Source: Gordionus sp. m RMFG-2023 (lineage: Eukaryota > Nematomorpha > Gordioida > Chordodea > Parachordodidae). Taken from it: 64,000 nucleotides of DNA. The position numbers and the translations under genes are program-made. Position 1 is the stretch's first letter. Each line of letters opens with the position of its first letter. Location of the stretch: assembly GCF_954871325.1 (NCBI RefSeq), contig NC_088776.1, positions 32,040,508-32,104,507 of the forward strand, given 5' to 3'. Shown here piece by piece: positions 1 to 10,040 of this stretch. Below the pieces are notes generated by a model, which was not told the DNA's origin, made no database searches, and saw nothing but the letters and a program-made list of their open reading frames with translations.

Positions 1-1980
1 ATATATACGCTATATAAAATAAACACTTTTTTAAAAATATTTAATTGAAATGTTAACATGGTTTTGAAATAAATTAATAAGTGAGTTAGACTGGACAAGT
101 CAATAATACTTATTAATTAATCTGTTAGAGGGGTAAGGGTATTTGATTCATATCTTTTTTTAAACAAAAAAAATAAATACATTAGTGAAATTTTTGATTA
201 TTTAAAAATATTTTGTTATTCCAAGGTTTTAATAAATAATTATAATAATAAATTTTCTTATCTCCTGTTGGTACTAAATTCTAAAAATATCAAATCGACT
301 AGTATCATAAAATTCTAACACCTATGCCTATTTTTACAATATAATATAGATTATTCTGTGTTTTAAAATCCTTTTATTTATATAAACTCAAATAAATGGA
401 ATTATGTTAAAATAATAGACTTATTAATACCTCAAGATTAATAAGCCAAGAAAAAAAGTATAACCAAAAATAAGGTGCCACTTTGATTTGTTAGTATTAG
501 AATAAAAAATATTATGTTATTCGTAGACCTCTAATAATTGATACATCATTAGTTTATTTACTTTTCTTTTAAATTATTGTTTATAGTGGCACATTGTGAC
601 GATTTTTTTGGAAAGGAAGGTGGGAGGAGTTAGGGGGGGGGGCATATTAACGAAAACAAGAAAATTTATGAAGGTCTTTATTCAGTAATGATTTATAAAT
701 AATCATAATATTATATACCTTTATATTAAGTTTTTTTAAAATTCTTCAATTTATTAGAAAATTTAAAGAAAAATGTTTATGAATTCTTATATTATATTTG
801 GCTTTATTTTATATATAATAGATTTATTTCATTATATTTAATTTATTAGGGATTCAATTTAAATCTTTTATAAAATTTTACCAAATTACTGTAGCGGCTT
901 ATACATAATCAGAATATTCATTAATATATATAAATTAAGTTGGCGAATAAAATCGTGTAAAATTGATTGCTAAAATATATATTACAATTAATGTAATTTT
1001 TTTACATTTTCTCTAAATGACCCAAATGTGTAAAAATAGTGGCTTCATAATGTAATTGAACGTTTGTTCGATATGCAAAACGCATACAATGTATTTCAAT
1101 TTCAATTGGTATCGTGCAAACTGATGGCAATTTATAATCATTAATAAAAACGCTAACTGGTTTGCTTTTTTTAGAAAACTCTTAATTAGGTCGCACCACC
1201 TGGCTGTCAAACAAAATTTGACATTAAGTAGATGTTCAAGAGTTGGTTAAAATTAAATTGTTTTTATTTAAAATAAATGATCATACATCTTATAATATAA
1301 TTATTAAGTTTGAACAAAGATTGTTATGAGGTTAGCATTTGATAAATATTTAGACACAAGTTTGAATAATTATTTTTTTTTAATTATATAATCAAAGTTG
1401 AATTGAATTCTGTTATATTTATATTTTAAAATTTATGAAAGATAAATATTTATATTATTGGGGTGTAAAAAAAGTTGGCAGATTAAATATTAATAATAGG
1501 AATCCAATATCGATAAGTTCTAATTTGGTGGTCAATAATTTAACATACAAATTTTATAGATTTTTAAATTATTTTCTATTATTCATTTATTATATTCATG
1601 GTGAGAAAAAATAAAATTACAATAACAATCATTTTCATTATTTCTCTTATTTTATACTAGGTGAAAATTCTTTTTGCTGATCTTAGATTAGCGGTTCTCC
1701 CAGTAAAATCAAGTTTATGTGTTGGATTTTCTAGGTGAGGGGGGACTATGCCTAATATTAAATTTGTTTCTGTAAAAAAAAATTGGACCACTTGATTCCT
1801 GCCAAAACATAAGCAAGTTGAGTACATATTAATAATAAATGAAAAATGGTTTATTTATTGTACCCAGGCATTCAACGCCCCAACGGCTATGTCCTATACC
1901 CAATCCTTAAATATCTATCCTTACCTAATCTAAAAAAATTAACAAAAAAAGGAAATCCAAATATTAAGAATAACAAAATT
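1..1980. other. AT-rich DNA, no gene seen
   Basis: No ORF of coding character is visible. The stretch has a run of 10 Gs at 633-642. A short segment near 1690 (TAGCGGTTCTC) resembles the start of hAT elements of the CAGCGGTTCTC type, but no partner end was found. Confidence 0.5.
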
Positions 1981-1994
1981 AAAAAACCAATATT

Positions 1995-2165
1995 CAAGCA
2001 AATGTATTAGCACGAAAATAATATCTCGAATGTATTATCGCGAATGTAAAAGCACATCGCTAATGCATATGCGAATACATAACCGGGAATGAATTATCAT
2101 GAATGCAATTTCGCGAATGCATTATCACGGCTACAATAGCGTAAATACAAGGAGCTCTAAAAATG
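1995..2165 (+). repeat. Degenerate array of GAATGCATTATCGC-like motif (left block)
   Basis: A short motif related to GAATGCATTATCGC recurs about ten times with heavy divergence (variants GAATGTATTATCGCG, GAATGCAATTTCGCG, GAATGCATTATCACG). The same motif in reverse complement fills 2560-2850, so the two blocks form a large imperfect inverted repeat around a spacer of about 400 bp. The layout is like the arms of a fold-back element. No transposase or clear target-site duplication was found. Confidence 0.6.
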
Positions 2166-2559
2166 CGTCTGAAGTCGGGCTTGAATCTAAAACTTTTTTT
2201 TCAAAAGCCGGCTTTGATTTTTTTTTGACATTTACTATAATATAATTATAAATAAACAATATAAATATTAAAACGTCAATTAGTTTGGGTTCATAGTTCT
2301 TTGAAAAAGGTTTGAATATGCTAAGTGATCTAGAATAAGAGTGGTTAAAATATTTTTTTAAGAAAAAGAGATCCGGTGAAAAAAATTATAGGCAAGGCAC
2401 ATTCAAAAGGCAACAAAATGATAGTTTCCAAAATATTTTTAAAATAAGAATCCTATATTAATTGATAAACTCTCCACATTATAAAATAGATAAAATTACA
2501 TAGCAAAGAATTTTAATGCTTTATATTAATTATATCAAGTTTAAATCACAATTGCATTC
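2166..2559. other. Spacer between the two inverted arrays
   Basis: This AT-rich stretch has no ORF of note. It contains one less AT-rich patch near 2160-2215. If the flanking arrays are the arms of one element, this is its interior, and it shows no recognisable coding sequence. Confidence 0.4.
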
Positions 2560-2850
2560 GAAGAAATATTTATGCCATATTGCTTTTTCTGTGTTGCATT
2601 TGCGATAATGCTTTTATGGTAATACATTAGCTTAATACATTTGAGGTAAATATTTTCGCTACAATGCTATCGTGCTATTAAATTCGTTATAATGCAACCG
2701 CGGTAATATTTTCGCGGTAATGCATTCTTTGTATGCAATCACGATAATGTTTACCCAGTAATACATTCGCTCTATTGCATTCACACTAATGTTTTCGCGA
2801 TGATGCATTCGCGGTAATCTCCACTAAAATGTTTTGCGGTATTTACGTGA
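2560..2850 (-). repeat. Degenerate array of GCGATAATGCATTC-like motif (right block)
   Basis: At least fifteen diverged copies of a short unit read as GCGGTAATGCATTC, GCGATGATGCATTC, ACGATAATGTTTAC and similar. The orientation is opposite to the block at 1995-2165. A weaker relative lies at 60730-60960. Confidence 0.6.
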
Positions 2851-3345
2851 TACAATTTTTATCATATCTGAATATAAAGTTGAGATGGTGAGCAAATTTA
2901 ACGTTGAAGAAGATTCAATAACTTTTTCATTGGAATTTGCAGTATTATTTAGAATTTAAACATTTGAGATTAAATACCAAGCTCAAATAAAAAATATTAT
3001 CAATCATAGGTTTAGCGTTTGCAAGATTGTAGACGATCTTGAAATATTATTTTGTAATAGTGCAAATTCACTGATAAGAGAGCCTTATTGAATTGAGAAA
3101 TATCATTTCAATTATGATCTTATTTTAGCAGATTTAATTAAATTATGGAGATAAAGCTTATACTGAAATAATAACAAAATCTCAATAATTTTTTATTTCT
3201 AGAGATTGATTTTTGAAATTTAAATAATAAAGAAAGGTTTATAATTTTTTATTATATATCTTTTAATTTTATCTAAGTATTAAAAATAATGTCTCCAACG
3301 ATTCACTAGATATGGCTATCATGCAACTTACTTAACCAGGCATGT
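2851..3345. other. AT-rich DNA, no gene seen
   Basis: No ORF, repeat or splice-flanked exon could be supported here. Confidence 0.5.
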
Positions 3346-3400
3346 AGCCAGAAATTTTCCATGAGGGAATGGCAGATAATTTTTTTTAAATATTAAAACA
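3346..3400 (+). repeat. Fragment of a GGCGTAGCCAGGATTTT-type element end
   Basis: The segment GGCATGTAGCCAGAAATTTT followed by a short G-rich tract resembles the better preserved end at 40371 (GGGCGTAGCCAGGATTTTT and then a G run). It looks like one decayed end with no partner end identified. Confidence 0.35.
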
Positions 3401-3438
3401 ATCTTTTTTATAACAATAAATATTTATTTGAACTAAAC

Positions 3439-3634
3439 TAATCATCTGGCTCTAGCCGATTTTTAAAAATGACTATATTTTTGCCAGTAAAATATTGCCT
3501 AAACCCCCAGAATTCGGTAATAGTTGTCCAAACCTTTATGCCATCTTTTAGCAAAATCTTTAGGTTTGCATAATAATTTTGGATAAAATATTGAGTTAGC
3601 CGTTTTTAAAATATCGAGCTGTTTAATAATACTA
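3439..3634. mobile_element. Fold-back hAT-like MITE, copy A (decayed)
   Basis: This is one of four copies of a palindromic element of about 200-220 bp. It shares the inner segments AGCCGATTTTT, CCAGTAAAATATTGCC, CAAACCTTTATGCCATCT, TTAGGTTTGCATAAT and AAATATTGAGTTAGCCGTTTTTA with the best copy at 57931-58151. The left terminus is degraded; the right terminus reads AATAATACTA against AACAACACTA in the best copy. Confidence 0.6.
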
Positions 3635-3783
3635 TATCATCATACAACATTTATTAAAACTATCATATATTAATCATCTAACATAAATAATAAAATATTA
3701 GAAAAAATACAATATTATAAGAACGAATGTAAATTATGCATATTATATTTAAAAAAATAATATATACATATGAGTAAGGTAAT

Positions 3784-3897
3784 AGGAAAAAAAACCCCCG
3801 GAAAAAACCCCCGGAAAAAACCCCCGGAAAAAACTCCCAGGAAAAAAACCCCTTTAAAAAAACCATCGGAAAAAACCTCCGGAAAAAATACCCCGAT
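3784..3897 (+). repeat. Degenerate CCCCCGGAAAAAA tandem array
   Basis: A 13-15 base unit (GGAAAAAACCCCC) repeats about eight times, nearly perfect at the left and decaying to the right. A related array in the opposite orientation lies at 58193-58312. Peptides encoded here (Phe/Gly-rich) are artefacts of the repeat. Confidence 0.8.
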
Positions 3898-4119
3898 GAA
3901 AAAAAATTAAAAAAAAAAGAAAATCGTTATTTTTTAAAAATTTTCATGTCAATTTTTCTTAAATTTTTTTCTCAATTTATTATTTTCTTCCAATTTTTGG
4001 TTAAGTCATTGTTAATCTTTATTTTTTCTAACCTTTTCTCAATTTTTTTCTTCTCAATTTTCACTTAATTTTTTTAGTATAACCTAGTAATAATTAATAT
4101 TGATAAATAATTTTATAAG

Positions 4120-4880
4120 CGAATGCCACAATTATTAACAGCTATTAGACTACAAAAAAAAACACAAAATATTTACGAAAAAATATTCGAAGTAATAATG
4201 TCTAAATGTCAAGAACGGGATTTATTTCCTGATCCATTATAGATATACATGGATTTCGAAAAGTCTGCTATGAGCGCGGTTAAAACTGTCACTGGTATGA
4301 TTATTAATATGTTAAATTATTTATATTTATTTTTTCCATTAGGAGATCACATCATAATCAGAGGATACTTTTACCATTTGTGTCAAAGTACCCATAGAAA
4401 AATTTAAAAGCTAGTTCTGGAAAGCCAATACAGAATCCATGAAACCCTAAGCTTCTTTTGTGGCATGATGGACAGCTTAGCATTTGTTCCTTTATGTGAT
4501 ATGGGCAAATGGCATTCCTTAGATCGTTTACTCCGAGCAATGGTAAGGATATTCTTGAATATTTCGATAAAGATTACATCAATGGAGTATCAAGGGAGAT
4601 CAGAAGAAGCAATTCTCAATCCCAGACAGGTCGAATTGGGCCTCGATTTTCTAAAGAAACTTGAATCAGAGCACTCTATCCAACTAATAACTCATAAATA
4701 ATCAATGCGAAGGTTCGAATCATCGTTTTTCTAATCTGGTTGGGAATAAACACCCATCAATCTGGGTATTGATTTAAAAAAATGAAATGCGAGGGGCTGC
4801 CGATGAAACCAAACTTGAACGATGGCGTGTAGGTAGTTGGACACTGAAAACAAAATCGCAGTGCTTAAACAAGAAAAAAT
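4120..4880 (+). pseudogene. MULE-type transposase relic with a 48-nt intron
   Basis: Frames read as a Mutator-like (MULE) transposase, the kind often found with FLYWCH domains. The order is IYEKIFEVIMSKC, then MDFEKSAMSAVKTVTG (the family's conserved DFEKA block, with a catalytic Asp), then RGYFYHLCQSTHRK (family: CFFHLCQS..RK), SLAFVPLCDM, ILEYFDKDYINGV, and finally RFSNLVGNKHPSIWVLI (family: RFS.LVG..HPSIW). A GT-AG intron at 4295-4342 joins VKTVTG to DHIIIRGY in frame, so it was probably a real intron. In-frame stops and frame changes show it is dead. I did not find terminal inverted repeats or the 9-bp duplication usual for the group. Confidence 0.75.
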
Positions 4881-5683
4881 GCTGATATTCAAATTGGTAC
4901 TGGGAAAAAAAATATCCCAGTAAAATAACCCATGTATTACTTATTTTCGTAAAAATTTTTGCTATAGTTGCACTACAATAATATCAGCGGTTTTCATGGT
5001 TTATTAATCATTATTTGAAAAATATTGCATATGATAATTGTGTAACTAAATAATTTAATTGTGTAACTAATTTATTTGTATGTTCCAAATCAAAAAAATT
5101 GACTGTCGTATTGAATCTAATAATGTATCTGCATCAGATAAAATATTTATTAGAATATTCTGATATTTTCGCAAGGGCCCTCAAAATAGGATATTTAAAA
5201 AATTATATAACTTTTTTGAAATTGAAGTACTTATCAATTCATGAAAACCTTTTATTTCTTCAAAAATTTTTTATAAATAATTTGCATATTTTGACTACAG
5301 GAGAATTTTTAAATTAACCCCCTCCCCCACTGAATGCCCGACTCTAATTTTAGAGAGAATCTGTTAAGTTCATAAAGTAATAGATTTTTTTGAGGAGATA
5401 GATGCAAAATTCTATAACTACTTAATTGAGAATACTTAAGGGAATGAAAGAACCTTGCCATAACTACGAAAACTAAATTCGGGGATTTAATTTTCACTAG
5501 TGATTCTCAGCCCAAAATAAATTGTTTAAAATAATATATAATATTTTACGTAACTTATGAAACTCAAAAATTTTTGTTATACCATTCGATTCTGATTTAA
5601 ATGAAACTATTGAAGCACGTTAGTTTCCCACACCACTAAAACTCAAGGGGGGGGGGGGATTCGCCATTCGCTTAGGAGAGAGT
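4881..5683. other. AT-rich DNA flanking the LINE
   Basis: No gene is visible. A G12 tract lies at 5647-5658. Near 5494, CTAGTGATTCTCAGCC resembles a hAT terminus but has no partner. The last bases are the pre-insertion target of the LINE. Confidence 0.45.
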
Positions 5684-5700
5684 TTCCTGAAGCCAAAGTT
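5684..5700. repeat. LINE target-site duplication, 3' copy
   Basis: The 17 bases TTCCTGAAGCCAAAGTT are repeated exactly at 8889-8905. The pair brackets the LINE and its poly(A) tail, so it is a target-site duplication made by target-primed reverse transcription. Confidence 0.95.
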
Positions 5701-5726
5701 TTTTTTTTTTTTTTTTTTTTTTCTCT

Positions 5727-8666
5727 TTAGCTTTCACCTTTTCTGGTGGTAAGCTCCTTCAACATCTCTCTCCACTTTATGTTATTCGTACAATCTCTTT
5801 TATCTATTTTATACTTCTTTATATTGGCTCTAACTTTATGGCCCCATTGAAGTTTTGGCCTTCCTCTTTTACGTTTGCCCATCACTTCCAATCTTTCAAC
5901 TTTATTTCCTATGTAGTTCATAGGCCTTCTCATTGTGTGCCCATACCACCTAAGTCTGTTTACCATTAACTTAGTCTTAATGGGCACTACCTTTAAACTA
6001 TTTAGTATTCTTGTACTGCGCACCTTATCCTTTCTTGTTACCCCAGCAATCATCCTCAGCATTCTCATCTCCATAGTTTGTAGACTTCTCTCGTCTGATT
6101 CTTTGGTTGGCCATGTTTCCGAACTATATAGAATAGTTGGTTGTACTATGGAACTGTAAATTTTTCCCTTTAATTTGTGTGGGATTCTTTTGTCAAATAG
6201 CACTCCAGATAAAGATCTCCACTTTAACCACCCTTGATTAATCTTATTCTTTATCTCTTTTTCTATTGTGCCGTTTGTTTGTATAGTGGAGCCCAAATAT
6301 TTGCAGCTTTCAATTGCGGATATCTGCCAATCATTTATATCAATACTCTCCGTTTCATCTCCTCCTATCACCATATACTCCGTCTTTTCTCTATTTACTT
6401 TTAATCCGTGCGTTTCTAGGATATTTATCCAATTCACTAACCTTTCTTTCATTTCATCCTTGGATTCGGCAAGTATCACAATATCATCTGCAAATATCAT
6501 ATTCCACGGGACTGTTTGAGGTATAGACTGTGCTAATACATCTATTACTGTAATGAAGAGAAGTGGGCTGAGAGCCGACCCTTGATGAACTCCTTCGGCT
6601 ATTGTAAAGCCTGCTGAAGTACCTGTTGTGCTACGGACCATTGTTGTATGTCCCATATACATATCCTCTATTATTCTTATATATTTTTCGGGAACTTTTT
6701 TGTGGCGTAGCGCCCACCAGATAAGTTTTCTTGGGATTCTATCAAAGGCCTTTTCTAGATCGAGAAAGACCATGTGTAGCTTTTTGTTCTTTTCCCTGTA
6801 TTTTTCACTCATTTGCCTAATTGCATGGATAGCATCGGTTGTTGATCTTCCAGGCATAAAGCCAAACTGTGTCTCTCCTATTTCGATTATATCTCTTAAT
6901 CTTTTTTCTATTATTTTTTCGTATAGTTTTAGACAGTGTGACATTAGTTTTATGCCCCTGTAATTTTGACAATTGTGTGGATCCCCTTTATTTTTGAAGA
7001 TAGGAACTAGATAGCTCTGCCTCCATTTTTGGGGGACCTCTTCATTTCCAAGTATTTTATTGTACAGATTTGTGAGGAGATGTATTCCATCATCTCCTAG
7101 TGCTTTAAGGCTTTCTATTGGAATATCGTCTGGACCCCTAGCTTTGTTGTTTTTCATATGCTTGAGGCATGTGATTATTTCTTGTTCTGTTATAGGTTGT
7201 ACAAGGTTCTGACAAGGGGAGTGTTCGTCGAGATGCAATATGTGGGAATTAAAGTTGAGAAGCTCCTGAAAATATTCTTTCCATCTATTCATTATTTCTT
7301 TTTCCTTTATTATCAATTTCCCATCTTTATTTTTGATTACTTTCGGAGCTCCGTTTATATCCCTAGAGTTCTTTTCTCGCTGTTTGGCTAATCTGTATAT
7401 TTTATTTTGCCCTTCTTTGGTATGTAGATCTTCGTACATGTCATCGTATGCCATAGATTTGGCCCTAGCCACCGCCTTTGTAGCTAATCTCTTGGATTTT
7501 TTGTATCTTGACTTGTCATCTGCATTTTTGGATTTGTACCATATTTTATAAAGGGCTTTTTTCTCCTGTATAGTGGTTTGTACCTCTTGATTCCACCACC
7601 ATAGTTCTTTGTGTGATTTGTTGCCTCCTCTTGTCAAGCCTAGCGTCGATTTTGCAGTGTCTATTAATCTGGATGAAAGGTCTGTCCATATTTTTTCACT
7701 GACTTGTGAGCAATTTATTGTTTCAATGTTTGCATTGATTGCAAAGGCATCTGTCATTGTTTTTAATTTGCCCCATTTGATGCATGGTTCCAGTTTTATC
7801 TTATTTTGAGTGGATTTATTTGAGATTTGTAAATCCATGATTAGTAGCTTGTGTTGCGCGGCGATATCTTCTCCTGGGATGACTTTGCAGTCTATTACAT
7901 CTTTTAATCTTCTGCGAGAGATTAGCATGTAATCTATCTGTGTTTTCCTAGTACCACTTTCATATGTTATTAAATGACTATCTTTTTTCCTATAGTAGGT
8001 GTTGGTTAAGGCAAGGTCGAAGGCTTGCGCAAATTTCAGTACGTGCTCTCCTTCATCATTTCTTTCTCCGTATCCAAAACCACCATGATGCCTTTTGTAG
8101 CTATCTCTTGCTTTCCCCACATGCGCATTTAAGTCACCACCAATTATGACTAGGTCATCCTTAGGGATTTCCATTACGGCTTCATCAAGGATAGCTCTAA
8201 AGTCATCTTTCTCTTCTTCCTTGCAACCCGTTTGAGGAACATATACTGATAGGATGTGTAGTATTGATTGACCAATGCAGAGTTTTATCTTCATTAGTCT
8301 ATCAGAGATCCTGTTGACTTCTACAACTGAGGAGGTTAGATCTTGACTGAGGATGATGCCGACACCGTTCCTATTGCTAACAAGTCCATTATAGTACAAT
8401 TTATACCCATCTCCAATCATCAAAGTCTTCTTCTGTCCTTTCCATTTCGTCTCTTGTATGCACGCTATATCAACTTTTCTCCTGTTCAACATTGATGCCA
8501 ATTCTCTCGTCTTACCTTTAAGCGTCCCAATATTCAAACTTGCCAGTCTTGTCTTCTTTGCTTTGACCTTTACTTTATTTTTCACAGGATGGAGGTCTAC
8601 ACCCTGCGCGTCGCATGGAGGGAACGCCCTAGCTTTCATATTCATATTTTCATTTGTGTCCTTCAT
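5727..8666 (-). CDS. LINE ORF: AP endonuclease plus reverse transcriptase, 979 aa
   Basis: This protein copies the LINE RNA into the genome. The endonuclease nicks the target DNA and the reverse transcriptase primes from the nick. Residues 38-282 form an exonuclease-endonuclease-phosphatase domain with the expected residues: N45 (SLNIGTL), E72 (QETKW), D178 and N180 (GGDLNAH), D245 (QIDYML) and H272 (AQHKLL). Residues about 495-770 are the reverse transcriptase, with KARGPDDIP, YRGIKLMS, D636 in VFLDLEKAFD, the EGVHQGSALSPLLF block, and the catalytic FADD at 725-728. The C-terminus holds RWYGHTMRR (906-914) and a basic KRKRGRPKLQW segment, usual in this LINE group. The first Met is used as the start because a leader and tRNA-like head precede it. 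All catalytic positions are present and there are no stops, so this copy may be functional. Confidence 0.95.
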   Translation of the reverse strand: MKDTNENMNMKARAFPPCDAQGVDLHPVKNKVKVKAKKTRLASLNIGTLKGKTRELASMLNRRKVDIACIQETKWKGQKKTLMIGDGYKLYYNGLVSNRNGVGIILSQDLTSSVVEVNRISDRLMKIKLCIGQSILHILSVYVPQTGCKEEEKDDFRAILDEAVMEIPKDDLVIIGGDLNAHVGKARDSYKRHHGGFGYGERNDEGEHVLKFAQAFDLALTNTYYRKKDSHLITYESGTRKTQIDYMLISRRRLKDVIDCKVIPGEDIAAQHKLLIMDLQISNKSTQNKIKLEPCIKWGKLKTMTDAFAINANIETINCSQVSEKIWTDLSSRLIDTAKSTLGLTRGGNKSHKELWWWNQEVQTTIQEKKALYKIWYKSKNADDKSRYKKSKRLATKAVARAKSMAYDDMYEDLHTKEGQNKIYRLAKQREKNSRDINGAPKVIKNKDGKLIIKEKEIMNRWKEYFQELLNFNSHILHLDEHSPCQNLVQPITEQEIITCLKHMKNNKARGPDDIPIESLKALGDDGIHLLTNLYNKILGNEEVPQKWRQSYLVPIFKNKGDPHNCQNYRGIKLMSHCLKLYEKIIEKRLRDIIEIGETQFGFMPGRSTTDAIHAIRQMSEKYREKNKKLHMVFLDLEKAFDRIPRKLIWWALRHKKVPEKYIRIIEDMYMGHTTMVRSTTGTSAGFTIAEGVHQGSALSPLLFITVIDVLAQSIPQTVPWNMIFADDIVILAESKDEMKERLVNWINILETHGLKVNREKTEYMVIGGDETESIDINDWQISAIESCKYLGSTIQTNGTIEKEIKNKINQGWLKWRSLSGVLFDKRIPHKLKGKIYSSIVQPTILYSSETWPTKESDERSLQTMEMRMLRMIAGVTRKDKVRSTRILNSLKVVPIKTKLMVNRLRWYGHTMRRPMNYIGNKVERLEVMGKRKRGRPKLQWGHKVRANIKKYKIDKRDCTNNIKWREMLKELTTRKGES

Positions 8667-8809
8667 TTTGTTTATTGGACAGGTATCCTTAGCACCCGGC
8701 TGTCCAGGCCTGTCGGTGACCGGGGTGTCATCTCTAAGCTCCGAAATTCATCATACCATATGTCTGTACACATCAGTCATCGAAGAAAAACTTGAAAGTT
8801 TTTATGGTT

Positions 8810-8888
8810 CTTACCAGGATTGAACCCGCGTCCTTGTTCATGCTCGTGTTTCCAAGCCTACATCTTACCCATTAGGCCACCCCGGCGA
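8810..8888 (-). promoter_or_regulatory. tRNA-like head of the LINE with A and B boxes
   Basis: Read on the minus strand, the first 80 bases of the element look like a degenerate tRNA. An A-box-like TGGCCTAATGGG lies at 8868-8879 and a B-box-like GGGTTCAATCC at 8817-8827, about 40 bases apart. Between them GCCT/AGGC and CTTG/CAAG could pair as D- and anticodon-type stems with enlarged loops. It lies inside the target-site duplication, so it belongs to the element and is not a neighbour. By analogy with tRNA-derived SINEs it may act as an internal polymerase III promoter; that role is inference. It could instead be a chimera made by template switching onto a SINE or tRNA. Confidence 0.6.
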
Positions 8889-8905
8889 TTCCTGAAGCCA
8901 AAGTT
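8889..8905. repeat. LINE target-site duplication, 5' copy
   Basis: TTCCTGAAGCCAAAGTT is identical to 5684-5700. Confidence 0.95.
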
Positions 8906-9866
8906 AATGTAATTAAATATTAATCTATCATATTATTTTATTTAATAAATTTTAAGTTCCAAAAATCTATTGCTAAACTTATTATTAAAAAAATTAACAT
9001 TCATTGATCATATGCATAAGCCGATTTTTTCCGCCCGGTGTTGACGGTCTTTGCCAAATTTTCCTATTTGATCTGTTATACTTAATAATATTAATTTTAC
9101 ATTCGTACCGCCTAAAAACTTTAGTATTAAATAATGTTTAGATAATTATATTTGTTAAAATAATATTTAAAAAATAAAAATTTGTTAAGGGATATTGGCC
9201 ACTTTTTTTATGTACACCAGAAGAATCAGATTGGGTATGGTATAGAAGGTTTTGTCGAGGCACTGATAATAACAAAAGAATTAATATATTCAAATTTTCA
9301 ATTTTCCAATTATGTAATTAGCTGAATAAATATTTGTCTAATTTTGGAAAAAAAACAGGACATATTAATATTTTCACTAGTTATTAAAAACCTTAAAAAA
9401 AATTGATTTTAAAATTTATAACTGTGACAAATTAATTTTAAGTTTTTTTTTGAAAAAAGTGTTCCCTGGACATTTTAAAACCATTTTAAACTTTAATATT
9501 CTCTTATTTTTATTTGAAAGATCATATCGATTCATTTTGAATTCAAATTTTTTTGATAAAATAATTACAAATACAAAAAATTATAAGAAAATATTTTTTT
9601 ATAATTTGAAATTTTTATTCTTTCTTTACTATATATATAACACAAAGGAACAAAAATAAATATAAATATGTAAGTATTAGAAGATTTCGATTTTCAATTA
9701 CATAATGTTTTGAAATTTAAATGAAGATAATTTCAGTGACATGACAATTAATTATATATAAAAAGTTATTAGTTATAAAATTGGTCAGTTACTATACATT
9801 TTCATAATCTATATTCGTTGTTGTATTTATTACCAAATATGTTATTGATGATATGTTGTATTCATT
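8906..9866. other. AT-rich DNA, no gene seen
   Basis: No supported exon or named repeat. The ORF near 9450-9659 is of AT-rich chance composition. Confidence 0.5.
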
Positions 9867-10040
9867 CTTCCTTCCTTCCTTCCTTCCTTCCTTCCTTCCT
9901 TCCTTCCTTCCTTCCTTCCTTCCTTCCTTCCTTCCTTCCTTCCTTCCTTCCTTCCTTCCTTCCTTCCTTCCTTCCTTCCTTCCTTCCTTCCTTCCTTCCT
10001 TCCTTCCTTCCTTCCTTCCTTCCTTCCTTCCTTCCTTCCT
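9867..10040 (+). repeat. (TTCC)n microsatellite, about 43 copies
   Basis: A pure tetranucleotide array of about 174 bp without visible interruption. Because 4 is not a multiple of 3, the frames stay open and give fake proteins (poly-LPSF on plus, poly-GRKE on minus). Purity suggests recent expansion or ongoing slippage. Confidence 0.98.

Larger units (their letters stand above)
5701..8888 (-). mobile_element. Full-length non-LTR retrotransposon (LINE)
   Basis: The element is about 3.19 kb and is read on the minus strand. It is bounded by an exact 17-bp duplication and ends in an A-tract of at least 22 (T run at 5701-5722 on the plus strand). Parts from 5' to 3' are a tRNA-like head (8810-8888), a short leader, one long ORF for endonuclease plus reverse transcriptase, and almost no 3' UTR. 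The ORF is uninterrupted and the duplication has no mismatch, so the insertion is young. The endonuclease style (LNIGTLKGKTRELASML..QETKW) belongs to a widespread group often mis-annotated as craniofacial development protein 2. It is broadly RTE-like, but I cannot fix the clade by eye. A second, decayed relative is at 34440-34830. Confidence 0.95.

Noticed and set aside
3678-3866. Phe/Gly-rich ORF
   Set aside because: It crosses the CCCCCGGAAAAAA array; its composition is that of the repeat.
5935-8823. Several plus-strand ORFs of 60-121 residues
   Set aside because: All are antisense shadows of the LINE ORF.
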